Below, in pieces: positions 29,027-38,118 of a DNA stretch of 41,097 bases. The position numbers and the translations under genes were made by a program. The stretch spans positions 1 to 41,097 of the forward strand of contig JAEEPF010000010.1 in the NCBI GenBank assembly GCA_016284635.1. Direction: 5' to 3'. This DNA comes from Prevotella sp. (GTDB lineage Bacteria > Bacteroidota > Bacteroidia > Bacteroidales > Bacteroidaceae). Position 1 is the stretch's first letter; each line of letters begins with the position of its first letter. Below the pieces are notes generated by a model. That model was given only the letters and a program-made list of their open reading frames with translations, was not told where the DNA came from and did not search any database.

Positions 29027-29974
29027 TTAAAGCGGATATTCGTCGAAAGCGTAGAGCACCGTCGAGAGGTAGCGCTCACCCGTGTCGGGCAGCAGGGCTA
29101 CGATCTTCTTGCCCTTGTTTTCCGGACGCTGGGCAATCACCGAGGCGCCGAAGGCGGCGGCTCCCGAAGAGATGCCCACCAGCAGTCCCTCCGTCTGTGC
29201 CAGTTCACGGCCCGTGCGGATGGCGTCGTCGTTCTCAATGTCCAGCACCTCGTCTATCAAGTTGCCGGCGTAGGTCTTGGGCACGAAGCCGGCACCGATG
29301 CCCTGGATCTTGTGGGGTCCGCTGGGTCCGCCGTTGAGCACGGGTGATGACTTGGGCTCCACGGCAATGATCTTCACATTCGGATTCTTCTCCTTCAGGT
29401 ACTTGGCCACACCAGAGACAGTGCCACCAGTGCCTACGCCTGCTACGAAGATGTCGATCTCGCCGTCAGTCTGCTGCCACAGCTCGGGCCCCGTGGTGGC
29501 ATAGTGCTTGGCAGGGTTGGCGGGGTTCTCAAACTGTTGCAGGATGATGCTGCCTGGGATGCTGTCGCGCAGTTGCTCTGCTGCCTTGATGGCACCAGGC
29601 ATACCGTCCTTACCACTTGTCAGCCTCACCTCGGCACCGTAGGCCTTCACCAGGTTACGGCGCTCCACACTCATCGTCTCAGGCATGGTCAGGATGAGTT
29701 TGTAGCCCTTCACGGCACTCACCAGGGCCAGTCCCACACCCGTGTTGCCACTTGTCGGCTCAATGATGGTGGCACCCGGCTTCAGCAGTCCTTTTTGTTC
29801 TGCGTCCTCTATCATCGCTAAGGCGATACGGTCTTTCACACTGCCGCCAGGATTGAAGAATTCCACCTTGGCGATAATCGGAGTCTCAATACCCTTGGCC
29901 TCTGAGAACTTTGCCAGTTCCAGCAGAGGAGTGTTACCGATAAGCTCGGTCAGCTGTTTTGCAATCTTTGCCAT
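29027..29974 (-). CDS. cysK: Cysteine synthase A
   Basis: O-acetylserine sulfhydrylase, a PLP enzyme that makes cysteine from O-acetylserine and sulfide. PLP Lys47 lies in NPGGSVKDRIA, the substrate loop TSGNTG is at 74-79, and the PLP phosphate loop GVGTGGTVSGVAKYL is present. At 315 residues it has the family length. It is monocistronic: it has its own -33/-7 promoter and a strong terminator. Confidence 0.96.
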   Translation of the reverse strand: MAKIAKQLTELIGNTPLLELAKFSEAKGIETPIIAKVEFFNPGGSVKDRIALAMIEDAEQKGLLKPGATIIEPTSGNTGVGLALVSAVKGYKLILTMPETMSVERRNLVKAYGAEVRLTSGKDGMPGAIKAAEQLRDSIPGSIILQQFENPANPAKHYATTGPELWQQTDGEIDIFVAGVGTGGTVSGVAKYLKEKNPNVKIIAVEPKSSPVLNGGPSGPHKIQGIGAGFVPKTYAGNLIDEVLDIENDDAIRTGRELAQTEGLLVGISSGAAAFGASVIAQRPENKGKKIVALLPDTGERYLSTVLYAFDEYPL

Positions 29975-30024
29975 AATCTTTTTCTTTTTATGTTATTAAA
30001 TATGTTCTATTCACTTTCGATGGT

Positions 30025-30055
30025 GCAAAGGTACGGCGATTTCTGGGGTTACAAA
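30025..30055 (-). promoter_or_regulatory. Promoter of cysK
   Basis: The minus strand has TTTG (30052-30055), 18 nt, then TACCTTTGC (30025-30033), about 50 nt before the cysK ATG. Confidence 0.72.
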
Positions 30056-30083
30056 ATCCCACACGTGGGCTATTCTGCATACC

Positions 30084-30100
30084 ACAAATATGGTATTTGT
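30084..30100. promoter_or_regulatory. Palindrome between cysK and frr promoters
   Basis: ACAAATA-TGG-TATTTGT is a perfect 7-bp-arm palindrome about 30 bp upstream of the cysK -33 box. Its position and symmetry suit an activator or repressor site, but no regulator is known for it. Confidence 0.4.
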
Positions 30101-30183
30101 ACCTTTTTTGCCCTTACACCTTATTTATATATAGAGGCGAAACCACCAAAAAAAGGTTAAAATTCATTCGCCGGAAGCAAATT

Positions 30184-30211
30184 CTTCACCCTTCATCCTT
30201 CACTTTTCACT
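30184..30211. repeat. Heptamer array (CTTCACT)4 upstream of frr
   Basis: CTTCACC, CTTCATC, CTTCACT and TTTCACT in a row, ending 9 nt before the frr -7 box and covering its -33 position. Confidence 0.82.
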
Positions 30212-30220
30212 TCTTTTTCG

Positions 30221-30229
30221 TACTTTTGT
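30221..30229 (+). promoter_or_regulatory. -7 promoter box for frr-rsgA
   Basis: TACTTTTGT on the plus strand, 27 nt upstream of the frr ATG; eight of nine positions fit TAnnTTTGC. No clear TTTG -33 box. Confidence 0.55.
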
Positions 30230-30256
30230 CAACAGAAATCTAAAATCGTAAATGAT

Positions 30257-30817
30257 ATGATCGACGTTAAAGAAACATTGAAGAAAAGTGAGGAGCGTAT
30301 GGAGATGGCTGCCATGTTCCTCGAAGACGAGTTGAATCGCATCCGTGCCGGTCGTGCCAACGTGGCCATCCTCGATGGCGTGCGCGTGGACTCCTATGGC
30401 TCGAAAGTGCCCCTCAACCAGGTGGCCAACGTGAGTGTGCCCGATCCCCGTACCATCGCCATTAAGCCCTGGGACCGCAAGGAGATCCGTAACATCGAGA
30501 AGGCCATTATGGATTCCGACGTGGGTATCACTCCTGAGAACAATGGCGAGGTGATCCGTCTGAACATCCCCATCCCCACCGAGGAGCGCCGTCGCGACCT
30601 CACCAAGCAGTGTGCCAAGATTGCCGAGAAGGCTAAGGTCGAGGTGCGCAACGTGCGTGGTGACATCAAGGACAAGCTGAAGAAGGCCATCAAGGACGGA
30701 CTCTCTGAGGACAATGAGAAGGATGCCGAACTGGAGCTCCAGAAGATCCATGACAAGTATATCAAGAAGATCGACGACCTCCTGGCTGCGAAGAACAAGG
30801 AAATCATGACTGTGTAG
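30257..30817 (+). CDS. frr: Ribosome recycling factor
   Basis: With EF-G it splits the post-termination ribosome. The 186-residue length is normal and the family signature regions are clear (LNRIRAGRANVAILDGVRVD, YGSKVPLNQVANVSVPDPRT, PTEERRRDLTKQCAKIAEKA). The stop codon is immediately followed by the GTG start of rsgA, so the two ribosome-related genes form a tight operon. Confidence 0.97.
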   Translation: MIDVKETLKKSEERMEMAAMFLEDELNRIRAGRANVAILDGVRVDSYGSKVPLNQVANVSVPDPRTIAIKPWDRKEIRNIEKAIMDSDVGITPENNGEVIRLNIPIPTEERRRDLTKQCAKIAEKAKVEVRNVRGDIKDKLKKAIKDGLSEDNEKDAELELQKIHDKYIKKIDDLLAAKNKEIMTV

Positions 30818-31735
30818 GTGAAAGGTCTTGTGATAAAAAACACAGGCAGCTGGTACACCGTCCAGACAGACGATGGCCAGCTGCTTGACTGTAAGGTGAA
30901 GGGTAACTTCCGCCTGCGGGGTATCCGCAGCACCAACCCCGTCGCCGTCGGAGACCGTGTCTGCGTTTCAGAAGGGAATTTCATTACCGAGATCGAGGAC
31001 CGCCGCAACTACATCATCCGCAAGAGCATCAATCTCTCCAAGCAGAGCCATATCATTGCCGCCAACGTCGATCAGGCGTTGCTCGTCGTCACCGTCGTCC
31101 GTCCGCAGACCAACACCACGTTCATCGATCGTTTTCTCGCTTCGGCTGAGGCTTACCGGGTGCCCGTGGTGCTCCTATTCAACAAGACTGACCTCCTCGA
31201 CGCTGATGAACTGCACTATCAGCAGATGCTTATCCATCTCTATGAGACCATTGGTTATGAGTGCCGCGCCATCTCTGCCGAGACGGGCGAGGGCATCGAT
31301 GCACTCTTGCCGATGCTCGAAGACAAGATCACGCTTTTCAGCGGCAACAGTGGGGTGGGGAAGTCCACCATCATCAACCGCCTCGTGCCGGGTGTCAACC
31401 TCCGCACGGCTGAAATATCCGATGCCCATCAGATGGGTCAGCACACGACGACGTTCTCTGAGATGATACCATTGGGCGGGGGATGGCTCATCGACACCCC
31501 CGGCATCAAAGGCTTCGGCACCTTCGACATGGAACCTGAAGAACTCACCTCCTATTTCCGCGAGATCTTCCGCTTCTCCAAAGACTGCCGTTTCTCCAAC
31601 TGCACCCACACCCATGAACCGGGCTGTGCCGTGCTCCAGGCCCTCGAAGACCACTATATCGCCCAGAGCCGTTATCAGAGCTACCTCTCCATGCTCTCCG
31701 ACAAAGACGATAGCAAATACCGCGAGGCCTATTAA
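30818..31735 (+). CDS. rsgA: Ribosome small subunit-dependent GTPase RsgA
   Basis: A circularly permuted GTPase that tests 30S subunit maturation. An OB fold (1-65) is followed by motifs in permuted order: G4 NKTD (122-125), G5 SAE (153-155), G1 GNSGVGKS (176-183) and G3 DTPG (226-229). The C-terminal zinc knuckle has Cys257, Cys262, Cys270 and a His in [10 protein letters not shown]. The start is GTG, directly abutting the frr stop with no gap, which implies coupled translation. Confidence 0.95.
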   Translation: MKGLVIKNTGSWYTVQTDDGQLLDCKVKGNFRLRGIRSTNPVAVGDRVCVSEGNFITEIEDRRNYIIRKSINLSKQSHIIAANVDQALLVVTVVRPQTNTTFIDRFLASAEAYRVPVVLLFNKTDLLDADELHYQQMLIHLYETIGYECRAISAETGEGIDALLPMLEDKITLFSGNSGVGKSTIINRLVPGVNLRTAEISDAHQMGQHTTTFSEMIPLGGGWLIDTPGIKGFGTFDMEPEELTSYFREIFRFSKDCRFSNCTHTHEPGCAVLQALEDHYIAQSRYQSYLSMLSDKDDSKYREAY

Positions 31736-31767
31736 AAAAGCAAAAAATTACAATATATAGTCAAGTT

Positions 31768-32439
31768 ATGAAGAAACTATTTCTAATAGCGCTGTCCGTC
31801 ATGTTCTTTGGGGCGGTTGGCAATGCGAAGGTGAATGGTATGGAGGCCGAATCAAAAGCGCCTGAAGGTGTGGAGGCTGTTGATATGGGCCTAAGTGTGA
31901 AGTGGGCAAACATGAATGTGGGCGCCAATAAGGATTCCGGCTTTGGCACGTACTACGCCTGGGGCGAGACCAAGCCGAAGCAGTATTATTCGTGGGGCAC
32001 CTATTCCTGGAGCAAGGGGGATTCCAACTTCCTGATGAAATATTCTGTCAACGACCGGATGATCAGGCTGCTTCCCACTGACGATGCTGCCCGCGCCAAC
32101 TGGGGGAGTACCTGGCGCATGCCCACCGTGGAAGAGTTCGAGGAATTGGCAGACTCTGCCAAATGTACGTGGGAATGGATTACGAAGGACGGCGTGAACG
32201 GCTATCAAGTGAAAAGCAAGAAGACGGGCAACTCCATCTTCCTGCCTATCACAGGCTTCCGGTTTTATGCGGAAGTTCAGTTTCGTGCCATCAAAGGTGT
32301 TTACTGGACGTCAACCCTCTACGGCGGCAATCCCTTCAAGGCCTGGTGCCTGGAGTTTGATTTCTCTGACGTCAAAGTGGACATCGGCAATCTCTCCAGC
32401 AATCGCTTCAGCGGCCGCTGCATCCGTGCTGTCCAATAA
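31768..32439 (+). CDS. Secreted WGET-type (FISUMP-like) protein
   Basis: It has a signal peptide (MKKLFLIALSVMFFGAVGNA), then one copy of the domain often seen in Bacteroidetes surface proteins and related to the Fibrobacter paralogous domain: VDMGLSVKWANMNVGA, YYAWGETKPK, YSWGTYSW, WRMPTVEEFEEL, ILPITGFR-like FLPITGFRF, YWTSTLY and a final GRCIRAV. Such domains are thought to have a C-type-lectin-like fold; the function is unknown. At 223 residues it is a single-domain member. Its stop is 5 nt from that of the convergent CotH-kinase gene, with no terminator between. Confidence 0.8.
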   Translation: MKKLFLIALSVMFFGAVGNAKVNGMEAESKAPEGVEAVDMGLSVKWANMNVGANKDSGFGTYYAWGETKPKQYYSWGTYSWSKGDSNFLMKYSVNDRMIRLLPTDDAARANWGSTWRMPTVEEFEELADSAKCTWEWITKDGVNGYQVKSKKTGNSIFLPITGFRFYAEVQFRAIKGVYWTSTLYGGNPFKAWCLEFDFSDVKVDIGNLSSNRFSGRCIRAVQ

Positions 32440-32444
32440 CGAAC

Positions 32445-34844
32445 TTATTTCGCCACTTTTTTCCCGTCTATGATGTAGATGCCGTGAGGCAGGCCGTCGA
32501 GCGATGTGCTTCCCTGGCGGATGAGCCGTCCGTTGAGGTCGTAGATACTGCCTGAACGGAGGGTGGGTACAGTTGTCTTGACGGTGCTGATGCCGTCGGG
32601 GTTGCCGGCGATGGCGGTGATGGCCAGTTTGGTGCAGGTGGGCATCTCGATGGCGAGCTGGCTGCCGGAGACTTCACGGGTGGTCGTGGAGCCGCTTTTC
32701 TGTGTCTCTGCGATGCGCCAGCCTGCGATGGACAGTCCGTCGGGGTTGCCCTCGAGACTGATGGCGCGTCCGGCAAAGAACTTGCCGTTGAAGTCGGCAC
32801 CAGAGAGCGTGACGCCATTGAACTGGAGGCTGCTGGGGCCAGCTTCACCGTCCTCGATGCTGACGGTGAGGGGGATGGGCGAGCCGAGATTATACTGGGA
32901 GCCGATGTGCTTGTACATCTCTGCCGTGCGCTTGCTGAGCCAGTTGCGGGCATCGCGCAGGTCGTTGTCGTAGACAGGCCACCAGGGGTTGCCGTAGACC
33001 GCATCGTGGTGATGGTCCCATTCGTCTGTAATCATCTCATACATCGGGTCCCATACGGCGCGCACGCCTTTTTCGTTGAGGAAGTCACCCATGTAGATGC
33101 AGGTGCGATCGATGAACTCGCGGCGGAAGTCGGAATCTTCCATGATGTTGCGGAATAGTAGCGTCGATTCCTCTGTGATGGAGAAATTGATGCTATTATA
33201 CTCGGAGCTGGTGGGATTGTAGTACTGTTTCAGGATGTTGTGCGTCGCCTGGTGGTTATAGAGGCCCAAGGCGTAGTCTACATCCTTGGCGATCCAGCGC
33301 CAGCGGCCGTCGTTGGTACGGGGGCGCCACATCACATTGTTGTTGCCGGGGAAGTCCAGGTTGCAGAAGTAGATGTTCATCGCCATGATGTCGAGATACT
33401 CCTCCCAGTCGATCCACTTGGCATACTCCTCGAGGGTGTGGCCCTTCTCCTGGTAGAAGGCAGTGAAGGCGTCGTAGAAGTCGCTGGTGCCCTCTTTCAG
33501 TTCGCCGTTCTCGGTGAGGTCGATGTCTTCCAGCCCGTAGTTGGAGGCGATGTTGACCTCGTTGGCGCGTTCGCGGATGTTGAGGATGCAGTGGTACTTG
33601 CCGTTGATATAGACGACGGCGGGTTGCCAGGCCTGCCAGTCGATGCCAGTGTGCTCGGCCATGCTGCGCTGGCAGATGGCGTCGCGCATATAGAGGCCGT
33701 CGCGGTCGTTGCCGGCATTGCGGAGCACGATGGACTTGAAGTCTGTCACTCCCGGCTTCTGGTCGGGGAAGAACTCATGGTTGAAGGTCTTCGTGCCGAA
33801 GCGCTTGTTGGCATAGAGGATCATCGACTTGCGGGCAGCGTCTCTTGACCATCCGCCGCTGATGCGGGTCTCGCAGAGCTGGTTCAGCCGTGAGGGCTCG
33901 CCCTCGGTGTCGAAGAGCTCGACGTTCATCGGCCGCCGCCAGTCGTGGGGATCGTCATGGTTGTTGTTATTGGCGAAGATGCCGATCTTCGCGTCGTTGA
34001 GGTATCTGTCGTCGATGGAGATGCTGATGACGGGGATGGAGAGTGAGCGGTCGTGGAAGATGTACGACTCTACGGTGCTCCTTGGTGAGAGCCATCCGTC
34101 GCAGAACAGCTTGGCCCTGACGGTCATCGCCCTCCTGACGGCAAAGCCTGAGGCCGGGCATTTGGTGCTGGCGGCAGTGGGCTCGGTGCCGTCGATGGTG
34201 TAGCGTATCTCCGTGCCTTCGGGTGCGCCCTCGGGGAGCGAGAGCTTGAGGCGGAAGGTCTGTGTGCCGTTCATCACATATCCCTTCTGACTGAAGATGG
34301 GTTCACCGAGGATATGGCTGCCGTCGCAGACTTCCCCGCAGTTGGCGGCTCCCGGGGTGGGCGTCAGCTGATAGCCCCACTCGCTGCCGCCGTCGGTCTT
34401 GCGGCCATAGGCGATGTTGGGAGCCGGCATCTTGGGCAGCGATGCGGGCAGGTTGTCGACGATGGCGCCGTCCTTGAACAGGCAGACCGTGCAGCCCTTG
34501 CCCGACTCCAGACGGAAGGCGGTGTGGAGACCGGCGGCCTCCTTGTCGCAGTAAACGATGATGAAGCCCTTGGCCTTGACGGTCTTGTCGGGCAGTTGCC
34601 ACGCATCGTCGGCACTGGTGCCTAACTGGTAGTCTTTCAGGTTGACGGGCTCGTCGCTGTTGTTGTAGAGTTCCACCCACGAGTCGGGGAATTCGTTCAG
34701 GTCGTCCATGATACAGTCGATGTTTGACTGCATCAGTTCGTTGATCATCAGACTGGACGGGGTCTGGTTGTCTGCGTTGGTTGTCAGGATGATTGTCGTC
34801 AGCAAGACGAGGATACACAAAAAATGCTTTCTTAGTTGTCTCAT
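32445..34844 (-). CDS. CotH-kinase family protein with lamin-tail and chitobiase-type domains
   Basis: A large exported protein. After the signal peptide (MRQLRKHFLCILVLLTTIIL) come a lamin-tail-like domain (NELMQSNIDCIMDDLNEFPD, WVELYN), a chitobiase C-terminal-like domain (EIRYTIDGTEPT) and a CotH-like atypical kinase domain (SGGWSRDAARKSMILYANKR, NIRERANE, RWRWIAKDVDYALG with the Asp typical of CotH). The end reads YDLNGRLI...LPHGIYIIDGKKVAK, the style of a type IX secretion C-terminal signal. The first ATG in the frame (34892) lies upstream of the -7 box at 34871-34879, so 34844 is preferred. The substrate is unknown. Confidence 0.85.
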   Translation of the reverse strand: MRQLRKHFLCILVLLTTIILTTNADNQTPSSLMINELMQSNIDCIMDDLNEFPDSWVELYNNSDEPVNLKDYQLGTSADDAWQLPDKTVKAKGFIIVYCDKEAAGLHTAFRLESGKGCTVCLFKDGAIVDNLPASLPKMPAPNIAYGRKTDGGSEWGYQLTPTPGAANCGEVCDGSHILGEPIFSQKGYVMNGTQTFRLKLSLPEGAPEGTEIRYTIDGTEPTAASTKCPASGFAVRRAMTVRAKLFCDGWLSPRSTVESYIFHDRSLSIPVISISIDDRYLNDAKIGIFANNNNHDDPHDWRRPMNVELFDTEGEPSRLNQLCETRISGGWSRDAARKSMILYANKRFGTKTFNHEFFPDQKPGVTDFKSIVLRNAGNDRDGLYMRDAICQRSMAEHTGIDWQAWQPAVVYINGKYHCILNIRERANEVNIASNYGLEDIDLTENGELKEGTSDFYDAFTAFYQEKGHTLEEYAKWIDWEEYLDIMAMNIYFCNLDFPGNNNVMWRPRTNDGRWRWIAKDVDYALGLYNHQATHNILKQYYNPTSSEYNSINFSITEESTLLFRNIMEDSDFRREFIDRTCIYMGDFLNEKGVRAVWDPMYEMITDEWDHHHDAVYGNPWWPVYDNDLRDARNWLSKRTAEMYKHIGSQYNLGSPIPLTVSIEDGEAGPSSLQFNGVTLSGADFNGKFFAGRAISLEGNPDGLSIAGWRIAETQKSGSTTTREVSGSQLAIEMPTCTKLAITAIAGNPDGISTVKTTVPTLRSGSIYDLNGRLIRQGSTSLDGLPHGIYIIDGKKVAK

Positions 34845-34870
34845 TTTGATGGTCCGGGATAAATTTGGGT

Positions 34871-34879
34871 GCAAAGGTA
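34871..34879 (-). promoter_or_regulatory. -7 promoter box for the CotH-kinase gene
   Basis: TACCTTTGC on the minus strand, 26 nt upstream of the ATG at 34844. Confidence 0.65.
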
Positions 34880-34888
34880 TAAAATAAA

Positions 34889-34918
34889 CCACAGATTACG
34901 CAGATTCCTCAGATTATT
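34889..34918. repeat. CAGATTACG array (9-bp period)
   Basis: Three units CAGATTACG, CAGATTCCT and CAGATTATT between the divergent CotH-kinase and S9-peptidase promoters. Confidence 0.7.
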
Positions 34919-34922
34919 TTAG

Positions 34923-34931
34923 TAATTTTGC
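34923..34931 (+). promoter_or_regulatory. -7 promoter box for the S9 peptidase
   Basis: TAATTTTGC on the plus strand. The first ATG at 34938 would lie at or next to the transcription start, which favours the ATGs at 34950 or 34959. Confidence 0.6.
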
Positions 34932-34949
34932 AGCAAAATGATACACGAA

Positions 34950-37409
34950 ATGAAGAATATGAAACAAATGATGTTATTCGCCATGCTGCTGACAGTGTTC
35001 AGTGTGCAGGCTCAAGTGAAGACTGAGATCAGTACGTTCAACCTCACCGGTCCTTATGCCGTGGCTGCCCCGCTGGCACTCGACACCGTGGACGCCCAGG
35101 GCAAGAAGTTCGATGAGGCATCGTTGTTGGGCGCCATCGCCGTCACCTCTCCTGCCACGGGGAAGTTCGACGGGCAGGTGATTCCCTCGCTCGCAGACAG
35201 CAAGAGCGTGGGACTGCTTTCCTTTTATGTGAACAACATCGACTACCTGAAAGGCAAGATTACCGTGAAGGGTCCCAAGAACTACAAGCTCTTCATCGAC
35301 GGTCAGGAGGCTGGCGAGGAGTTGAAACTGGCTCCAGAGCACCACACCTTCGCCATCAGATACCTGGCAGCGGCGAAGGACACAGACTCCATCAGCGTTG
35401 TGATAGAGGCTGACAAGACTGTCGCCTATACCCTCGACAAGGCCCATCCGTATATGGCCCACGACCTGTTTGACGGCAAGCGGGTGCGCAGCGTCAGGCT
35501 CTCTGCCGACGGCGCCTATGTGGTAGTGGGTTACCAGACTACGGAACGGGGTGGCAAAGACCAGAGACAGTATGAACTGCGCGACACCAGGACGGGACGG
35601 CTGCTCTCCATGCTGCCTGCGAATGTGGCGTGGATGCCCCGGAGCATCGCCTGGACCGTTGATGAGAAGATCGGGGATAATCGCTCTCTGTATAAGGTCA
35701 GTCCGTTGACTGGCGAACGCACCTTGCTGGCATCCAGGCTGCCGGAGGGTGGTATCACCGTCAGCCCGACGGAGGACTATCTCATCATCACCGCTGAGGA
35801 AGAAGGTACGAAGGAGGATGCCGATGTGTTTGAGGTGCTGGAGATGGACGATCGTCAGCCAAACTGGCGCAAACGAAACTATCTCCTGAAGTACGACCTG
35901 GCGACAGGTATCTGCCAGCGTATCACGTTCAGTCCCCGGAATACGTATCTGCTCGATATCACTGCCGACGGAAAGACCTTGCTCGTAGCCTCGTCCTACA
36001 GCAGGCTGGCCAAGCGTCCTACAGAGGTGATGGATATGATGATGGTGGATGTCCAGACCTTTAAGGCCGACACACTCTTTGCCTGTGAGGGCTTCATCGG
36101 TGGAGACTGCTTCTCGCCTGACGGTTCCCAGATCATCATCACTGGCACCCCCGAAGCCTTCAACCGCATCGGCTGTCAGTTGTCTGCAGACGTCACGCCC
36201 AGTATGACGGAGAATGAACTGTTCCTCTACGACATCGCCACAAGACAGGTGAAGGCTCTCACCAAGGACTTCGATCCCTCCATCAGCAATCTGCTGGCGT
36301 GGTCGAAGGCTGATGGTCAAGTCTTTTTCACGGCAGAGGACCGTGACTATGTGTATCTGTTCTCGCTGAATCCGAAGACAGGTGCCATCAGGAAGGTGGC
36401 AGCCAATGGCGATGACATCTATCGTGCAGACATTGCCGAGCATGCCTCCGTCATCGCGTACCTTTCATATAATACATTGGAGCCGGCTTCGGCATACGTT
36501 TTGAGGAACGAGGAACGAGGAAAGAGGAAAGAGAATAGCATGAGGCTGTTCGACGGCCATGAGGCGTTGGGCGATGCAGAGGTAGGCACCTGTGAGGACT
36601 GGAACTACACCAACTCGAAGGGCGACACCGTCTATGGCCGACTGTATCTGCCGAAGGACTTCGATGCCTCGAAGCAGTATCCGATGATCGTCTATTATTA
36701 TGGCGGTTGTTCTCCAGTGAGCCGTTACTTTGAGTCACCATACGCCCCTCAGTACTGGAACTCGTTAGGTTATGTGGCCTATATCCTGCAACCCAGCGGT
36801 GCCACGGGCTTTGGACAGGAGTGGGCGTCGCGCCATGTGAATACGGCAGGGCATGGTCCCGCTGAGGATATCATCGAGGGAACGAAGAAGATCTGTGAGA
36901 CACATCCTTTCATCAATCCGAAGAAGATCGGCTGTATGGGAGCCTCGTATGGCGGTTTTATGACACAATACCTGCAGACACAGACAGACATCTTCGCTGC
37001 TGCCGTTTCGCACGCTGGCATCGCCAACCACACCAGTTATTGGGGTGAGGGCTATTGGGGATATAACTACAGCGAGGTGTCGATGGCCAACAGTTATCCG
37101 TGGAGTCATCGGCAGTTGTATGTCGACCAGAGTCCGCTCTTCAATGCCGACAAGATCCATACGCCCCTGTTGCTGTTACACGGCAATGCCGATACGAACG
37201 TTCCGCTGATAGAGAGCCTGCAGATGTTCACGGCCCTGAAACTCCTGGGTAGGGAGGTGGCTCTCGTCGAGGTGGAGGGCGAGAACCATCATATCCTTGA
37301 GTACACGAAGAAGGAAAAATGGCTCGCCACCCAGATGGCATGGTTCCAGAAATGGCTAAAGGACGACCCAACATGGTGGGACGCCCTCTATCCGAAAAAG
37401 AAACTATAA
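34950..37409 (+). CDS. Exported S9 family (prolyl oligopeptidase/DPP IV-like) peptidase
   Basis: A signal peptide (MKNMKQMMLFAMLLTVFSVQ) is followed by a beta-propeller domain of about 500 residues and an alpha/beta-hydrolase domain. The nucleophile Ser (about residue 666) is in GASYGGFM; the Asp is in GNADTNVP and the His in GENHHIL, the S9 triad order. It probably trims peptides in the periplasm or at the surface. A TTGAGGAACG-type heptamer array at 36503-36533 encodes RNEERGKRKEN, exactly at the junction between propeller and hydrolase. The ATG at 34938 is too close to the promoter; 34959 is also possible. Confidence 0.92.
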   Translation: MKNMKQMMLFAMLLTVFSVQAQVKTEISTFNLTGPYAVAAPLALDTVDAQGKKFDEASLLGAIAVTSPATGKFDGQVIPSLADSKSVGLLSFYVNNIDYLKGKITVKGPKNYKLFIDGQEAGEELKLAPEHHTFAIRYLAAAKDTDSISVVIEADKTVAYTLDKAHPYMAHDLFDGKRVRSVRLSADGAYVVVGYQTTERGGKDQRQYELRDTRTGRLLSMLPANVAWMPRSIAWTVDEKIGDNRSLYKVSPLTGERTLLASRLPEGGITVSPTEDYLIITAEEEGTKEDADVFEVLEMDDRQPNWRKRNYLLKYDLATGICQRITFSPRNTYLLDITADGKTLLVASSYSRLAKRPTEVMDMMMVDVQTFKADTLFACEGFIGGDCFSPDGSQIIITGTPEAFNRIGCQLSADVTPSMTENELFLYDIATRQVKALTKDFDPSISNLLAWSKADGQVFFTAEDRDYVYLFSLNPKTGAIRKVAANGDDIYRADIAEHASVIAYLSYNTLEPASAYVLRNEERGKRKENSMRLFDGHEALGDAEVGTCEDWNYTNSKGDTVYGRLYLPKDFDASKQYPMIVYYYGGCSPVSRYFESPYAPQYWNSLGYVAYILQPSGATGFGQEWASRHVNTAGHGPAEDIIEGTKKICETHPFINPKKIGCMGASYGGFMTQYLQTQTDIFAAAVSHAGIANHTSYWGEGYWGYNYSEVSMANSYPWSHRQLYVDQSPLFNADKIHTPLLLLHGNADTNVPLIESLQMFTALKLLGREVALVEVEGENHHILEYTKKEKWLATQMAWFQKWLKDDPTWWDALYPKKKL
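36503..36533. repeat. Heptamer array (GAGGAAC)4 inside the S9 peptidase gene
   Basis: GAGGAAC twice, GAGGAAA twice, then a partial GAGAATA. It codes for LRNEERGKRKEN. The same unit, on the opposite strand, makes RNEERG in MutL. Confidence 0.9.
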
Positions 37410-37413
37410 TGAT

Positions 37414-38085
37414 TTATGTATGCCTGTAAAGAGTGACGGTGCCGCCGTCACTCTTTGCGTATTTGCACAGCAGGTCCTGGATGAAGCGGGCATTGTCAGC
37501 GACACGCTGTTCATTGCCGTCGTAACCGTTGATGAGCACCACGAGATGGGTGGTGCTGAGGGTCATTTTCGTCCGTTCGTGGTCGCTGGTGGGTGTGCCC
37601 ACACCTCCCTCGGCATCACGATAGACGGGCAGTCCTGCGATATTGAGCATACCACGTCCGATGCCTTCATACGGTTCTCCCTCGCGACCTACACCCAAAG
37701 TGAGCGTGTCGCCCACGAACTTGTCGGCATCGAAGCCTCCGATGCTGTAGCCATAGGCGATGGAGGCGAGGTTGATGAGGTCTACGAGGGTGTCGATCTG
37801 ATATAGTTCCTTGCCCTGCAGCATCCTCCGGATGAGCTGTTCGCTGGCCGGACGGTAACGCGAAGGATCCTTGCCGCAGGCCTTATACACCCGACGGGTG
37901 GCAGCGATGCTGGGCAGGTCTTTCAGACTCTCTGTGGTCAGCTCCTGCCGGAAACGGTCTTCCTGTGCATGAATCTCATCCCAGAGTTCCTTTGAATAAG
38001 GCGTGTTGACCACTTGTGCCTCGACGGCAGCTCCCACAAACGCAGGGCAAACCGACTCTATCTCCTGTGATACGATGATCTGCAT
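37414..38085 (-). CDS. B3/B4 tRNA-binding domain protein
   Basis: A 223-residue stand-alone B3/B4-like domain, the fold used by PheRS beta to edit mis-aminoacylated tRNA. Motifs are RRVYKACGKDPSRYRPASE, VDLINLASIAYGYSIGGFD and GMLNIAGLPVYRDAEGG. It probably acts in trans on aminoacyl-tRNA or free amino-acid derivatives; the substrate is unknown. It is the last gene of the minus-strand run from 40653. Its last codons contain a perfect hairpin (37428-37456). Confidence 0.82.
   Translation of the reverse strand: MQIIVSQEIESVCPAFVGAAVEAQVVNTPYSKELWDEIHAQEDRFRQELTTESLKDLPSIAATRRVYKACGKDPSRYRPASEQLIRRMLQGKELYQIDTLVDLINLASIAYGYSIGGFDADKFVGDTLTLGVGREGEPYEGIGRGMLNIAGLPVYRDAEGGVGTPTSDHERTKMTLSTTHLVVLINGYDGNEQRVADNARFIQDLLCKYAKSDGGTVTLYRHT
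37428..37456. terminator. Perfect hairpin in the convergent 3' ends
   Basis: AAAGAGTGACGG and CCGTCACTCTTT pair perfectly over 12 bp with a 5-nt loop. It lies 18 nt downstream of the S9-peptidase stop on the plus strand and inside the coding end of the B3/B4 gene on the minus strand. It ends with TTT but lacks a long T run. Confidence 0.7.
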
Positions 38086-38087
38086 GA

Positions 38088-38118
38088 TCTCCTTCTCTCC
38101 TTACTCCTTTTCTCCTTT
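38088..38118. repeat. CTCCTTWY array at the aldose epimerase stop
   Basis: About four 7-8-bp units of CTCCTT type. The coding strand gives the C-terminal IKGEKE and the stop codon of the epimerase-family gene. Confidence 0.65.

Noticed and set aside
34845..34892. Upstream start for the CotH-kinase protein
   Set aside because: The -7 promoter box at 34871-34879 lies after that ATG, so the transcript would not contain it.
34974..36443. A 489-codon minus-strand open frame
   Set aside because: It is antisense to the propeller part of the S9 peptidase, with no signal, domain or promoter.
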